From Tetracentron sinense (lineage: Eukaryota; Streptophyta; Magnoliopsida; Trochodendrales; Trochodendraceae): a stretch of 64,000 nucleotides of DNA. The position numbers and the translations under genes are program-made. The stretch spans positions 33,737,965 through 33,801,964 of the forward strand of contig CM026557.1 in the NCBI GenBank assembly GCA_015143295.1, read 5' to 3'. Shown in pieces: positions 22,358 through 35,913 of the stretch. Position 1 is the stretch's first letter. Every line of letters starts with the position of its first letter. The notes under the pieces are model-generated. The model made no database searches and was not told where the DNA came from. It saw only the letters and a program-made list of their open reading frames with translations.

Positions 22358-25300
22358 ATTTTTTAAATTAAAATTAATTAGTATATAATATCTCTAACCT
22401 CATAAGGGCTTTCTAAAAATATAATCACACTTTGACTAATCAGTAATCACTTAGCTATTCTTTTTAGTACAAAAATTTAATATACTTTCACTAATCAGTA
22501 ATCACTTTGATTAATAATTTAACAAACTTTTTAGTATAAAAATTTAAAAGTTAATATACTATTTTTATTACATAATCTTAAAAGATTATAAAACATACTA
22601 TTTTGAAGACAAAAAAATTTTAAAACTGGTCTGCAATACTAGAATTTATATTATATTGGAAAAAGTAATATGTTATAATCTTTTAAGAATTTAAAACTGG
22701 TCTGGATAAAGATGTATCTCTAGCAAATTATGCTCATAAGACCATTTTAGTAGTATTAAAAAATTAATAATTTCTTAATAATATTTTATAAATTAAAAAT
22801 AATTTATATGTAATATCTCTAACCTCATAAAGGTTTTCTTAAAATATAATAACACCTTGACTAATCAGTAATCACTTAGCTATTCTTTTTTATACAAAAA
22901 TTTAACATACTTTCACTAATCCGTAATCACTTTGATTAATAAATTAACATACTTTTTAGTATAAAAATTTATAACTTAATATACTATTTTTATTACATAA
23001 TTTTAAAAGATTATAAAACATAATATTTTGAAAACAAAAGAATTTTAAAACTGGTGTGCCATATTAGAAATTATATCATATGGCAATAAGTAATATGTTA
23101 TAATCTTTTAAGATTTTAAAACTGGTCTTGATAAAGATGTATCTATAGCAAATTATGCTCATAAGATCATTTTACTAGTATTAAAAAATTAATAATTTTT
23201 TAATAAAATTTTAAAAATTAAAAATAATTTTTATGAAATATCTCTAACCTCATAAGGACTTTTTAAAAATATAATAACACATTGACTAAACACTAATCAC
23301 TTAGCTATTCTTTTTGGTAAAAAAATTTAACATACTTTCACTAATCAGTAATCACTTTGATAAGTTAACATACTTTTTATTATAAAAATTTATAAGTTAA
23401 TGTACTTTTTTATTACATAATCTTAAAAGATTATAAAACATACTATTTTCAAGACAAAAAAATTTTAAAACTGGTCTGCCATACTAGAAATTATATTATA
23501 TTGCAAAAAGTAATTTGTTATAATCTTTTAAGATTTTAAAACTGGTCTTGATAAAGATGTATCTCTAGCAAATTATGCTTATAAGACCATTTTAGTAGTA
23601 TTAAAAAATTAATAATTTCTTAATAATATTTTATAAATTAAAAATAATAAATATGTAATATCTCCAACCTCATAAGGGCTTTCTAAAAATATAATAACAC
23701 TTTGACTAATCAGTAATCACTTAGCTATTCTTTTTGGTACAAAAATTTAACATACTTTCACTAATCAGTAATCACTTTGATTAATAAGTTAATATACTTT
23801 TTAGTATAAAACTTTATATGTTAATATACTATTTTCATTACATAATCTTAAAATATTATAAAACATACTATATTGAAGAGAAAAAAATTTTAAAACTGGT
23901 CGGCCATACTAGAAATTATATTATATTGCGAAAAGTAGTATGTTATAATCTTTTAAGATTTTAAAACTGGTCTTGATAAAGATGTATCTCTAGCAAATTA
24001 TGCTCATAAGACCATTTTAGTAGTATTTAAAAATTTATAATTTCTTAATAATATTTTATAAATTCAAAATAATTTATATGTAATATCTCTAACCTCAAAA
24101 GGGTTTTTTTAAAATATAATAACACCTTGACTAATCAGTAAACACTTAGCTATTCTTTTTAATACAAAAATTTAACATACTTTTACTAATCAGTAATCAC
24201 TTTGATTAATAAATTAACATACTTTTTAATATAAAAATTTATAAGTTAATATACTATTTTTATTACATAATTTTAAAAGATTATAAAACATATTATTTTG
24301 AAGACAAAAAAATTTTAAAACTGGTCTGACATATTAGAAATTATATCATATGGCAATAAGTAATATGTTATAATCTTTTAAGATTTTAAAACTGGTCTTG
24401 ATAAAGATGTATCTCTAGCAAATTATGCTCGTAAGACCATTTTAGTAGTATTAAATATTAATAATTTCTTTACAAAATTTTATAAATTAAAAATAATTTA
24501 TATGTAATATCTCTAACCTCATAAGGACTTTTTAAAAATATAATAACACATTGACTAAACAGTAATCACTTAGCTATTATTTTTAGTACAAAAATTTCAC
24601 ATACTTTCACTAATCAGTAATCACTTTGATTAATAAGTTAACATACTTTTTAGTATAAAAATTTATAAGTTAATATACCATTTTTATTACATAATCTTAA
24701 AAGATTATAAAACATACTATTTTGAAGACAAAAAAATTTTAAAACTGGTCTGCCATACAAGAAATTATATTATATTGCAAAAAGTAATATGTTATAATCT
24801 TTTAAGATTTTAAAACTAGTCTTGATAAAGATGTATCTCTAGCAAAAATTATGTTGATAAGACCATTTTAGTAGTATTACAAAATTAATAATTTTTTAGT
24901 AATATTTTATAAATTAAAAATAATTTATATGTAATAGTTCTAACCTAATAAGGGTTTTTCAAAAATATAATAACACCTTTACTAATCAGTAATCAATTAG
25001 CTATTCTTTTTAATACAAAAATTTAACTTACTTTCACTAATCAGTAATCACTTCGATTAATAAAGTAACATACTTTTTAGTATAAAAATTTATATGTTAA
25101 TATGCTATTTTTATTATATAATTTTAAAAGATTATAAAACATAGTATTTTGAAGACAAAAAAATTTTAAAACTGGTCTGCCATATTAGAAATTATATCAT
25201 ATGGCAATAAGTAATATGTTATAATCTTTTAAGATTTTAAAACTGGTCTTGATAAAGATGTATCTCTTGCAAATTATGCTCGTAACACCATTTTAGTAGT

Positions 25301-28300
25301 ATTAAAAAATTAATAATTTAATAATAAAACTTTATAAATTAAAAATAATTTATATGTAATATCTCTAACCTCATAAGAACTTTTTAAAAATATAATAACA
25401 TATTGACTAAACAGTAATAACTTAGCTGTTCTTTTTAGCACAAAAATTTAACATACTTTCACTAATCAGTAATCACTTTGATTAATAAGTTAACATACTT
25501 TTTAGTATAAAACTTTATAAGTTAATATACTATTTTTATTACATAATCTTAAAAGATTATAAAAAATACTATTTTGAAGACAAAAAATTTTTAAAACTGG
25601 TCTGCCATACTAGAAATTATATTATATTGCAAAAACTAATATGATATAATATTTTAAGATTTTAAAACTGGTCTTGATTAAGATGTATCTCTCGCAAATT
25701 ATGCTCATAAGACCATTTTAGTAGTATTAAAAAATTAATAATTTTTTAATAATATTTTATAAATTAAAAATTATTTATATGTAATATCTCTAGCCTCATA
25801 AGGGTTTTTTTTAATATAATAACACCTTCACTAATCCGTAATAACTTAGCTATTCTTTTTAATACAAAAATTTAACCTTATTTCACTAATCAGTAATCAC
25901 TTTGATTAATAAATTAACATACTTTTTAGTATAAAAATTTATAAGTTAATATTCTATTTTTATAAAATAATTTTGAAAGATTATAAAACATACTATTTTG
26001 AAGACAAAAAAATTTTAAAACTGGTCTGCGATATTAGAAATTATATCATATGGCAATAAGTAATATGTTATAATCTTTTAAGATTTTAAAACTGGTCTTG
26101 ATAAAGATGTATCTCTTGCAAATTATGCTCGTAAGACCATTTTAGTAGTATTTAAAAATGTATAATTTCTTAATAATATTTTATAAATTAAAAATAATTA
26201 ATATGTAATATCTCCAACCTCATAAGGGCTTTCTAGAAATATAATAACACTTTCACTAATCAGTAATGACTTAGCTATTCTTTTTGGCACAAAAATTTAG
26301 CATACTTTCACTAATCAGTAATCACTTTGATTAATAAGTTAACATACTTTTTCGTATAAAAATTTATAAGTTAATATACTATTTTTATTACATAATCTTA
26401 AAATATTATAAAACATACTAATTTGAAGACAAAAAAATTTTAAAACTGGTCGGCCATACTAGAAATTATATTATATTGCAAAAAGTAATATGTTATAATC
26501 TTTTAAGATTTTAAAACTGGTCTTGATAAAGATGTATCTCTAGCAAATTATGCTCATAAGACCATTTTAGTCGTATTTAAAAATGTATAATTTCTTAATA
26601 ATATTTTATAAATTAAAAATAATTTATATGTAATATCTCTAACCTCATAAGGGTTTTTTAAAAATATAATAACACCTTGACTAATCAGTATTCACTTAGC
26701 TATTCTTTTTAATACAAAAATTTAACATACTTTCATTAATTAGTAATCACTTCGATTAATAAAGTAACATACTTTTTAGTATAAAAATTTATATGTTAGT
26801 ATAATATTTTTATTATATAATTTTAAAAGATTATAAAACATACTATTTTGAAGACAAAAAAATTTTAAAATTGGTCTGCCATATTAGAAATTATATCATA
26901 TGGCAATAAGTAATATGTTATAATCTTTTAAGATTTTAAAACTGGTCTTGATAAAGATGTATCTCTTGCAAATTATGCTCGTAACACCATTTTAGTAGTA
27001 TTAAAAAATTAATAATTTAGTAATAATACTTTATAAATTAAAAATAATTTATATGTAATATCTCTAACCTCATAAGGACTTTTTAAAAATATAATAACAC
27101 ATTGACCAAACAGTGATCACTTAGCTGTTCTTTTTAGTACAAAAATTTAACATACTTTCACTAATCAGTAATCACTTTGTTTAATAAGTTAACATACTTT
27201 TTAGTGTAAAAATTTATAAGTTAATATACTATTTTTATTACATAATCTTAAAAGATTATAAAACATACTATTTTGAAGACAAAAAATTTTTAAAACTGGT
27301 CGGTCATACTAGAAATTATATTATATTGCAAAAAGTAATATGATATAATATTTTAAGATTTTAAAACTGGTCTTGATAAAGATGTATCTCTCGCAAATTA
27401 TGCTCATAAGACCATTTTAGTAGTATTAGAAAATTAATAATCTCCTAATAATATTTTATAAATTAAAAATTATTTATATGTAATATCTCTAGCCTCATAA
27501 TGGTTTTTTTTAAATATAATAACACCTTGACTAATCAGTAATCACTTAGCTATTCTTTTTAATATAAAATTTAACATACTTTCACTAATCAGTAATCACT
27601 TGATTAATAAATTCACATACTTTTTAGTATAAAAATTTATAAGTTAATATACTATTTTTATTACATAATTTTGAAAGATTATAAAACATACTATTTTGAA
27701 GACAAAAAAATTTTAAAACTGTTCTACCATATTAGAAATTATATCATCTGGCAATAAGTAATATGTTATAATCTTTTAAGATTTTAAAACTAGTCTTGAT
27801 AAAGATGTATCTCATGCAAATTATGCTCGTAAGACCATTTTAGTAGTATTAAAAAATTAATAATTTAATAATAATACTTTATAAATTAAAAATAATTTAT
27901 ATGTAATATCTCTAACCTCATAAGGACTTTTTAAAAATATAATAACAAATTGACTAAACAGTAATCACTTAGCTGTTCTTTTTAGTACAAAAATTTAACA
28001 TACTTTCACTAATCAGTAATCACTTTTATTAATAAATTAACATACTTTTTAGTATAAAAATTTATAAGTTAATATACACTTTTTATTACATAATTTTAAA
28101 AGATTATAAAACATGCTATTTTGAAGACAAAAATTTTTTAAAACTGGTCTGCCATATTAGAAATTATATCATATGGCAATAAGTAATATATTATAATCTT
28201 TTAAGATTTTAAAACTGGTCTTGATAACGATGTATCTCTAGCAAATTATGCTCGTAAGACATTTTTAGTAGTATTAAAAATTAATAATTTCTTTATAAAA

Positions 28301-30327
28301 TTTTATAAATTAAAAATAATTTATATGTAATATCTCTAACCTCATAAGGACTTTTTAAAAATATAATAACACATTGACTAAACAGTAATCACTTTGCTAT
28401 TCTTTTTAGTACAAAAATTTAACATACTTTCACTAATCAGTAATCACTTTGATTAATAAGTTAACATACTTTTTAGTATAAAAATTTATAAGTTAATATA
28501 CTATTTTTATTACCTAATTTTAAAAGATTATAAAACAAACTATTTTGAAGACAAAAAAATTTTAAAACTGGTCTGCCATACTAGAAATTATATTATATTG
28601 CAAAAAGTAATATGTTATAATCTTTTAAGATTTTAAAACTAGTCTTGGTAAAGATGTATCTCTAGCAAATTATGCTGATAAGACCATTTTAGTAGTATTA
28701 AAAAATTAATAATTTTTTAATATTATTTTATAAATTAAAAATAATTTATATGTAATATCTCTAACCTCATAAGGGTTTTTTAAAAATATAATAACACCTT
28801 AACTAATCAGTAATCAATTAGCTATTCTTTTTAATACAAAAATTTAACATACTTTCACTAATCAGTAATCACTTCGATTAATAAAGTAACATACTTTTTA
28901 GTATAAAAATTTATATGTTAATATACTATTTTTATTATATAATTTTAAAAGATTATAAAACATACTATTTTGAAGACAAAAAAATTTTAAAACTGGTGTG
29001 CCATATTAGAAATTATATCATATGGAAATAAGTAATAAGTTATAATCTTTTAAGATTTTAAAACTGGTCTTGAGAAAGATGTATCTCTTGAAAATTATGC
29101 TCGTACCACCATTTTAGTAGTATTAAAAAATTAATAATTTAATAATAATAATTTATAAATTAAAAATAATTTATATGTAATATCTCTAACCTCATAAGGA
29201 CTTTTTAAAAATATAATAACACATTGACTAAACAGTAATCACTTAACTGTTCTTTTTAGTACAAAAATTTAACATACGTCCACTAATCAGTAATCACTTT
29301 GATTATTAAGTTAACATACTTTTTAGTATAAAAATTTATAAGTTAATATACTATTTTTATTACATAATCTTAAAAGATTATAAAACATACTATTTTGAAG
29401 ACAAAAATTTTTTAAAACTTGTCTGCCATATTAGAAATTATATCATATGGCAATAAGTAATATGTTATAATCTTTTAAGATTTTAAAACTGGTCTTGATA
29501 AAGTTGTATCTCTTGCAAATTATGCTCGTAAGACCATTTTAGTAGTATTAAAAAATTAATAATTTCTTAATAACATTTTATAAATTAAAAATAATTTATA
29601 TGTAATATCTCGAACCTCATAAGGTCTTTTTAAAAATATAATAACACATTGACTAAACACTAATCACTTAGCTATTCTTTTTGGAACAAAAATTTAACAT
29701 ACTTTCATTAATCAGTAATCACTTTGATTAATAAGTTAACATACTTTTTAGTATAAAAATTTATAAGTTAATATACTATTTTTATTACATAATCTTAAAA
29801 AATTATAAAAGATACTATTTTGAAGACAAAAGAATTTTAAAACTGATCTGCCATACTAGAAATTATATTATATTGCAAAAAGTAATTTGTTATAATCTTT
29901 TAAGATTTTAAAACTCGTCTTGATAAAGACGTATCTCTAGCAAATTATGCTCATAAGACCATTTTAGTAGTATTAAAAAATTAATAATTTCTTAATAATA
30001 TTTTATAATTTAAAAATAATTAATAGGTAATATCCCTAACCTCATAAGGGCTTTCTAAAAATATAATAACACTTTGACTAATCAGTAATCACGTAGATAT
30101 TCCTTTTAGTACAAAAATTTAAATACTTTCACTAATCTGTAATCACTTTGATTAATAAGTTAACATACTTTTAGTATAAAAATTTATAAGTTAATATACT
30201 ATTTTTATTACATAATCTTAAAAGAGTATAGAACATACTATTTTGAAGACAAAAAAATTTTAAAACTGGTCTGTCATACTTGAAATTATATTATATTTGC
30301 AAAAAGTAATATGTTATAATCTTTTAA

Positions 30328-32871
30328 GATTTTAAAACTGGTCTTGATAAAGATGTATCTCTAGCAAATTTTGCTTATAAGACCATTTTAGTAGTATTAA
30401 AAAATTAATAATTTCTTAATATTTTATAAATTAAAAAAAATTTATATGTAATATCTCTAACTTTATAAGGGCTTTTGAAAAATATAATAACACCTTGACT
30501 AATCTGTAATCACTTACCTATTTTTTTTAGTACAAAAATTTAACAAACTTTCACTAATCAGTAATAATTTGATTAATAAGTTAACATACTGTTTAGTATA
30601 AAAATTTATAGGTTAATATTCTATTTTTATTACATAATCTTAAAAGATTATAAAACATACTATTTTGAAGACAAAAAAATTTTAAAACTGGTTTGGCATA
30701 TTAGAAATTATATTATATGGCAAAATGTAATATGTTATAATCTTTTAAGATTTTAAAACTGGTCTTGATAAAGATGTATCTATAGCAAATTATGCTCATA
30801 AGACCATTTTAGTAGTAATAAAAAATTAATAATTTCTTAATAATATTTTATAAATTAAAAATAATTTATAAGTAATATCTCTAACCTCATAAGGGCTTTT
30901 TAAAAATATAATAACACATTGACTAATCAGTAATCACTTAACTATTCTTTTTAGTACAAAAATTTAACATAGTTTCCCTAATCAGTAATTACTTTGATTA
31001 ATAAGATAACATACTTTTTGCTATAAAAATTTATAAGTTAATATACTATTTTTATTACATAATCTTAAAAGATTATAAAACATACTATTTTGAAGACAAA
31101 AAAATTTTAAAACTGGTCTGTCATATTAGAAATTATATTATATGGAAAAATGTAATATGTTATAATCTTTTAAGATTTTGAAAATGGTCTTGATAAAGAT
31201 GTATCTATAACAAATTATGCTCATAAGACCATTTTAGTAGTATTAAAAAATTAATAATTTCTTAATAATATTTTATAAAATAAAAATAATTTATAAGTAA
31301 TATCTCTAACCTCATAAGGGCTTTTTAAAAATATAATAACACCTTGACTAATCAGTAATCACTTAACTATTCTTTTTCGTACCAAAATTTAACATACTTT
31401 CCCTAATCAGTAATTACTTTGATTAATAAGATAACATACTTTTTGCTATAAAAATTTATAAGTTAATATACTATTTCTATTACATAGTCTTAAAAGATTA
31501 TAAAACATACTATTTTGAAGACAAAAAAATTTTAAAACCGGTCTTCTATATTAGAAATTATATTATATGGAGAAAAATAATATGTTATAATCTTTTAAGA
31601 TTTTAAAACTGATCTTGATAAAGATGTATCTCTAGCAAATTATGCTCATAAGACCATTTTAGTAGTATTAAAAAATTAATAATTTCTTAATAATATTTTA
31701 TAAATTAAAAATAATTTATATGTAATATCTCTAACTTTATAAGGGCTTTTGAAAAATATAATAACACATTGACTAATCAGTAATCACTTACCTATTTTTT
31801 TTTGTACAAAAATTTAACAAACTTTCACTAATCAGTAATCACTTTGATTAATAAGTTAACATACTGTTTATTATAAAAATTTATAGGTTAATATTCAATT
31901 TTTATTACATAATCTTAAAAGATTATAAAACATACTATTTTGAAGACAAAAAAATTTTAAAACTGGTTTGGCATATTAGAAATTATATTATATGGCAAAA
32001 TGTAATATGTTATAATCTTTTAAGATTTTAAAACTGGTCTTGATAAAGATGTATCTATAGCAAATTATGCTCATAAGACCATTTTAGTAGTAATAAAAAA
32101 TTAATAATTTCTTAATAATATTTTATAAATTAAAAATAATTTATAAGCAATATCTCTAACCTCATAAGGGCTTTTTAAAAATATAATAACACATTGACTA
32201 ATCAGTAATCACTTAACTATTCTTTTAGTACAAAAATTTAACATAGTTTCCCTAATCAGTAATTACTTTGATTAATAAGATAACATACTTTTTGCTATAA
32301 AAATTTATAAGTTAATATACTATTTTTATTACATAATCTTAAAAGATTATAAAACATACTATTTTGAAGACAAAAAAATTTTAAAACTGGTCTGGCATAT
32401 TAGAAATTATATTATATGGAAAAATGTAATATGTTATAATTTTTAAGATTTTAAAAATGGTCTTGATAAAGATGTATCTATAACATATTATGCTCATAAG
32501 ACCATTTTAGTAGTATTAAAAAATTAATAATTTCTTAATAATATTTTATAAAATAAAAATAATTTATAAGTAATATCTCTAACCTCATAAGGGCTTTTTA
32601 AAAATATAATAACACATTGACTAATCAGTAATCACTTAACTATTCTTTTTCGTACCAAAATTTAACATACTTTCCCTAATCAGTAATTACTTTGATTAAT
32701 AAGATAACATACTTTTTGCTATAAAAATTTATAAGTTAATATACTATTTTTATTACATAGTCTTAAAAGATTATAAAACATACTATTTTGAAGACAAAAA
32801 AATTTTAAAACCGGTCTTCTATATTAGAAATTATATTATATGGAGAAAAATAATATGTTATAATCTTTTAA
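30328..32871. repeat. Two copies of a 1.27-kb satellite trimer (higher-order repeat)
   Basis: Units starting at 30328, 30749 and 31174 pair with those at 31599, 32024 and 32447. Shared private variants include CTTTATAAGGGCTTTTGAAAA with ATACTGTTTA (first unit), AGTAGTAATAAAAAATT and GATAACATACTTTTTGCTAT (second), and TATGGAAAAATG with TATAACA (third). Neighbouring units within a trimer differ more than units 1275 bp apart. Confidence 0.85.
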
Positions 32872-35419
32872 GATTTTAAAACTGATCTTGATAAAGATGT
32901 ATCTCTAGCAAATTATGCTAATAAGTCCATTTTAGTAGTATTAAAAAATTAATAATTTCTTAATAATATTTTATAAATTAAAAATAATTTATATGTAATA
33001 TCTCTAACCTCATAAGGGCTTTTTAAAAATATAATAACACATTGACTCATCAATAATCACTTAGCTATTCTTTTTAGTACAAAAATTTAACATACTTTCG
33101 GTAATCATTAATCACTTTGATTAATAAGTTAATATACTTTTTAGTATAAAAATTTATAAGTTAATATACTATTTTTATTACCTAATTTTAAAAGATTATA
33201 AAACATACTGTTTTGAAGACACAAAAATTTTAAAACTTGTCTGTCATATTAGAAATTATATTGTATGACGAAAAGTAATATGTGATAATCTTTTAAGATT
33301 TTAAAACTGGTCTTGATAAAGATGTAACTCTTGCAAATTATGCTCGTAAGACCATTTTAGTAGTATTAAGAAATTAATAATTTCTCAATAATATTTTATA
33401 ATTAAAAATAATTTATATGTAATATCTCTAACCTCATGAGGGCTTTTTAAAAATATAATAACATCTTGACTAATCAGTAATCACTTAGCTATTCTTTTTG
33501 GTACAAAAATTTAACATACTTTCCCTAATCAGTAATCACTTTGATTAATAAGTTAACATACTTTTTAGTATAAAAATTTATAAGTTAATATACTATTTTT
33601 ATTACATAATTTTAAAAGATTATACAACATACTATTTTGAAGACAAAATTTTTTTAAAATTGGTCTGCCATATTAGAAATTATATTATATGGCAAAAAGT
33701 AAAATGTTATAATCTTTTAAGATTTTAAAACTGGTCTTGATCAAGATGTATCTCTAGCAAATTATGCTCGTAAGACCATTTTAGTAGTATTTAAAAATTA
33801 ATAATTTCTTAATAATATTTTATAAATTAAAAATAATTTATATGTAATATCTCTAACCTCATAAGGGTTTTTTAAAAATATATTAACACCTTGACTAATC
33901 AGTAATTACTTAGCTATTCTTTTTGATACAAAAATTTAACATACTTTCACTAATCAGTAATCACTTTGATTAATAAGTTAACATACTTTTTAGTATAAAA
34001 ATTTATAAGTTAATATGCTATTTTTATTACATAATTTTAAAAGATTATAAAACATACTAATTTGAAGACAAAAAATTTTTAAAACTGTTCTGCCATATTA
34101 GAAATTATATTATATGAAAAAAAGTAATATGTTATAATCTCTTAAGATTTTAAAACTGATGTTGATAAAGATGTATCTCTAGCAAATTATGCTCGTAAGA
34201 CCATTTTAGTAGTATTAAAAAATTAATTATTTTTTAATAATATTTTATAAATTAAAAATAATTTATACGTAATATCTCTAACCTCATAAGGGCTTTTTAA
34301 AAATATAATAACACCTTGACTAATCAGTAATCACTTAGCTATTATTTTTAGTACAAAAATTTAACATACTTTCACTAATCAGTAATCACTTTGATTAATA
34401 AGTTTACATACTTTTTAGTATAAAAATTTATAAGTTAATATACTATTTTTATTACATAATTTTAAAAGATTATAAAGCATGCTATTTTGAAGACAAAAAA
34501 ATTTTAAAACTGGTTTGCCATATTAGAAATTATATTATATGGCAAAAAGTAATATGTTATAATCTTTTAAGATTTTAAAACATGTCTTGATAAAGATGTA
34601 TCTCTAACAAATTATGCTCATAAGACTATTTAGTAATATTAAAAAATTAATAATTTCTTAATAATATTGATAAATTAAAGATAATTTATATATAATATCT
34701 CTAACCTCATAAGGGGTTTTTAAAAATATAATAACACCTTGACTAATCAGTAATCATTTAGCTATTCTTTTTAGTACAAAATTTAACATACTTTCACTAA
34801 ACAGTAATCACTTTGATTAATAAGTTAACATAGTTTTTAGTAAAAAAGTTTATAAGTTAATATACTATTTTTATTACATAATTTTAAAAAATTATAAAAC
34901 ATACTATTTTGAAGACAAAAAAATATTAATACTAGTCTGCCATAATTTGTATATTTTTATTTTGTTATGATCAATGTTATATATATATATATATAACTAT
35001 TGAAACTTGATTATGAGTCTGCATATTGCCTTAGGAAAATTACATCTACATCAATTATTTATCTACTCTAATGTGCACTCATAATGTTATAAGTATTTCA
35101 AATTGTCAAAACAATTAACATGGATAATCATAAAAAAAACAGAGCAAATAAGAGTTTATTATATCATGTGTTTAACTTGATTATATTTTTTAGTGATCCA
35201 TTGTGCAGAATTTTTTATATTGTAAAAGAATTAGCCCGAGTAATTCCACCACTCTATAATTTGTAAAAGAAATAAGAACATTTGTATTTTGTATTTCGAC
35301 GAAGAAGTCTTGCTTGATGACATTAAGCTTGTAATCATCTAAACAACACTCAGTATACATAGATTACATTAAAATAAAAATTCTATATATTTAAACTTAA
35401 ACAGTAGTCCCGCACATTT

Positions 35420-35585
35420 AAATAAAATTGCATCAACTTCTTTTTACATAATTACATCAACTTCATAGTCAAATATAATTACATCCACTTCTTTTTATAT
35501 AATTACATCAACTTCATAATCAAATAAAATTACATCCACTTCTTTTTATATTATTACATCAACTTCATACTCAAATAAAATTATA
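35420..35585. repeat. 51-bp tandem repeat, about three copies
   Basis: ATTACATCAACTTCATA recurs at 35451, 35502 and 35553, alternating with ACATCCACTTCTTTTTATA. Confidence 0.9.
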
Positions 35586-35660
35586 GTCGTCTTCCTTTTT
35601 TCTTGATGCAGGGTCTCCGATCAGTTAACCATCTCCTTTCTTTTCCATTGATTTTGTCCT
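35583..35660 (-). pseudogene. Possible terminal exon remnant, unknown gene
   Basis: Read on the minus strand, a TTTTTACAG acceptor-like site at about 35660 is followed by 24-25 open codons, rich in Lys and Arg (ERRWLTDRRPCIKKKGRR), ending in TAA. The codons read like protein rather than noise and the basic tail is compact, but no upstream exon is visible. I do not recognise it. It could be the last exon of a captured or transposon-encoded gene, or chance. Confidence 0.25.
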
Positions 35661-35913
35661 GTAAAAACATTGAACTCATCAATTGCATATAAACATAGTT
35701 TGAGAAACTAAATTAAAATTCAATTACTTATCATATAGAAACAGTTTGAGAAACTAAATTAAATTTCAATTAGTTATCAACTGTAATGTGCATTCATAAG
35801 CTTTTCATATTTCTAAAACAATTAACATGGATAATCATTAAAAAAATCACGGGTTTTGGTGTTTGATTATATTATGTGTTTGACATTAATATTTGTTGGT
35901 GATCCACTAGGAG

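Larger units (their letters stand above)
22353..34945. repeat. 425-bp AT-rich satellite array, right arm
   Basis: Same monomer and orientation as the left arm; about 29.6 further units, the first being the second half of the interrupted one. Unit starts include 22687, 23112, 23532, 23957, 24382, 30328, 30749, 31174, 31599, 32024, 32447, 32872 and 34571. The last unit degrades after the TACTAGTCTGCCATA near 34930, which is the array edge. No genes. Confidence 0.97.
34946..35913. other. Flank between the satellite and the hAT gene
   Basis: AT-rich. It contains a (TA)n run (34978-34996), an approximate direct repeat of about 140 bp (35063-35205 and 35775-35913, both containing ACAATTAACATGGATAATCAT and ending GTGATCCA), and a 51-bp tandem repeat. 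No complete gene. Confidence 0.7.

Noticed and set aside
1..34945. CRISPR-like regular repeat structure
   Set aside because: Units are contiguous 425-bp repeats without unique spacers, in a plant nuclear context; this is satellite DNA.
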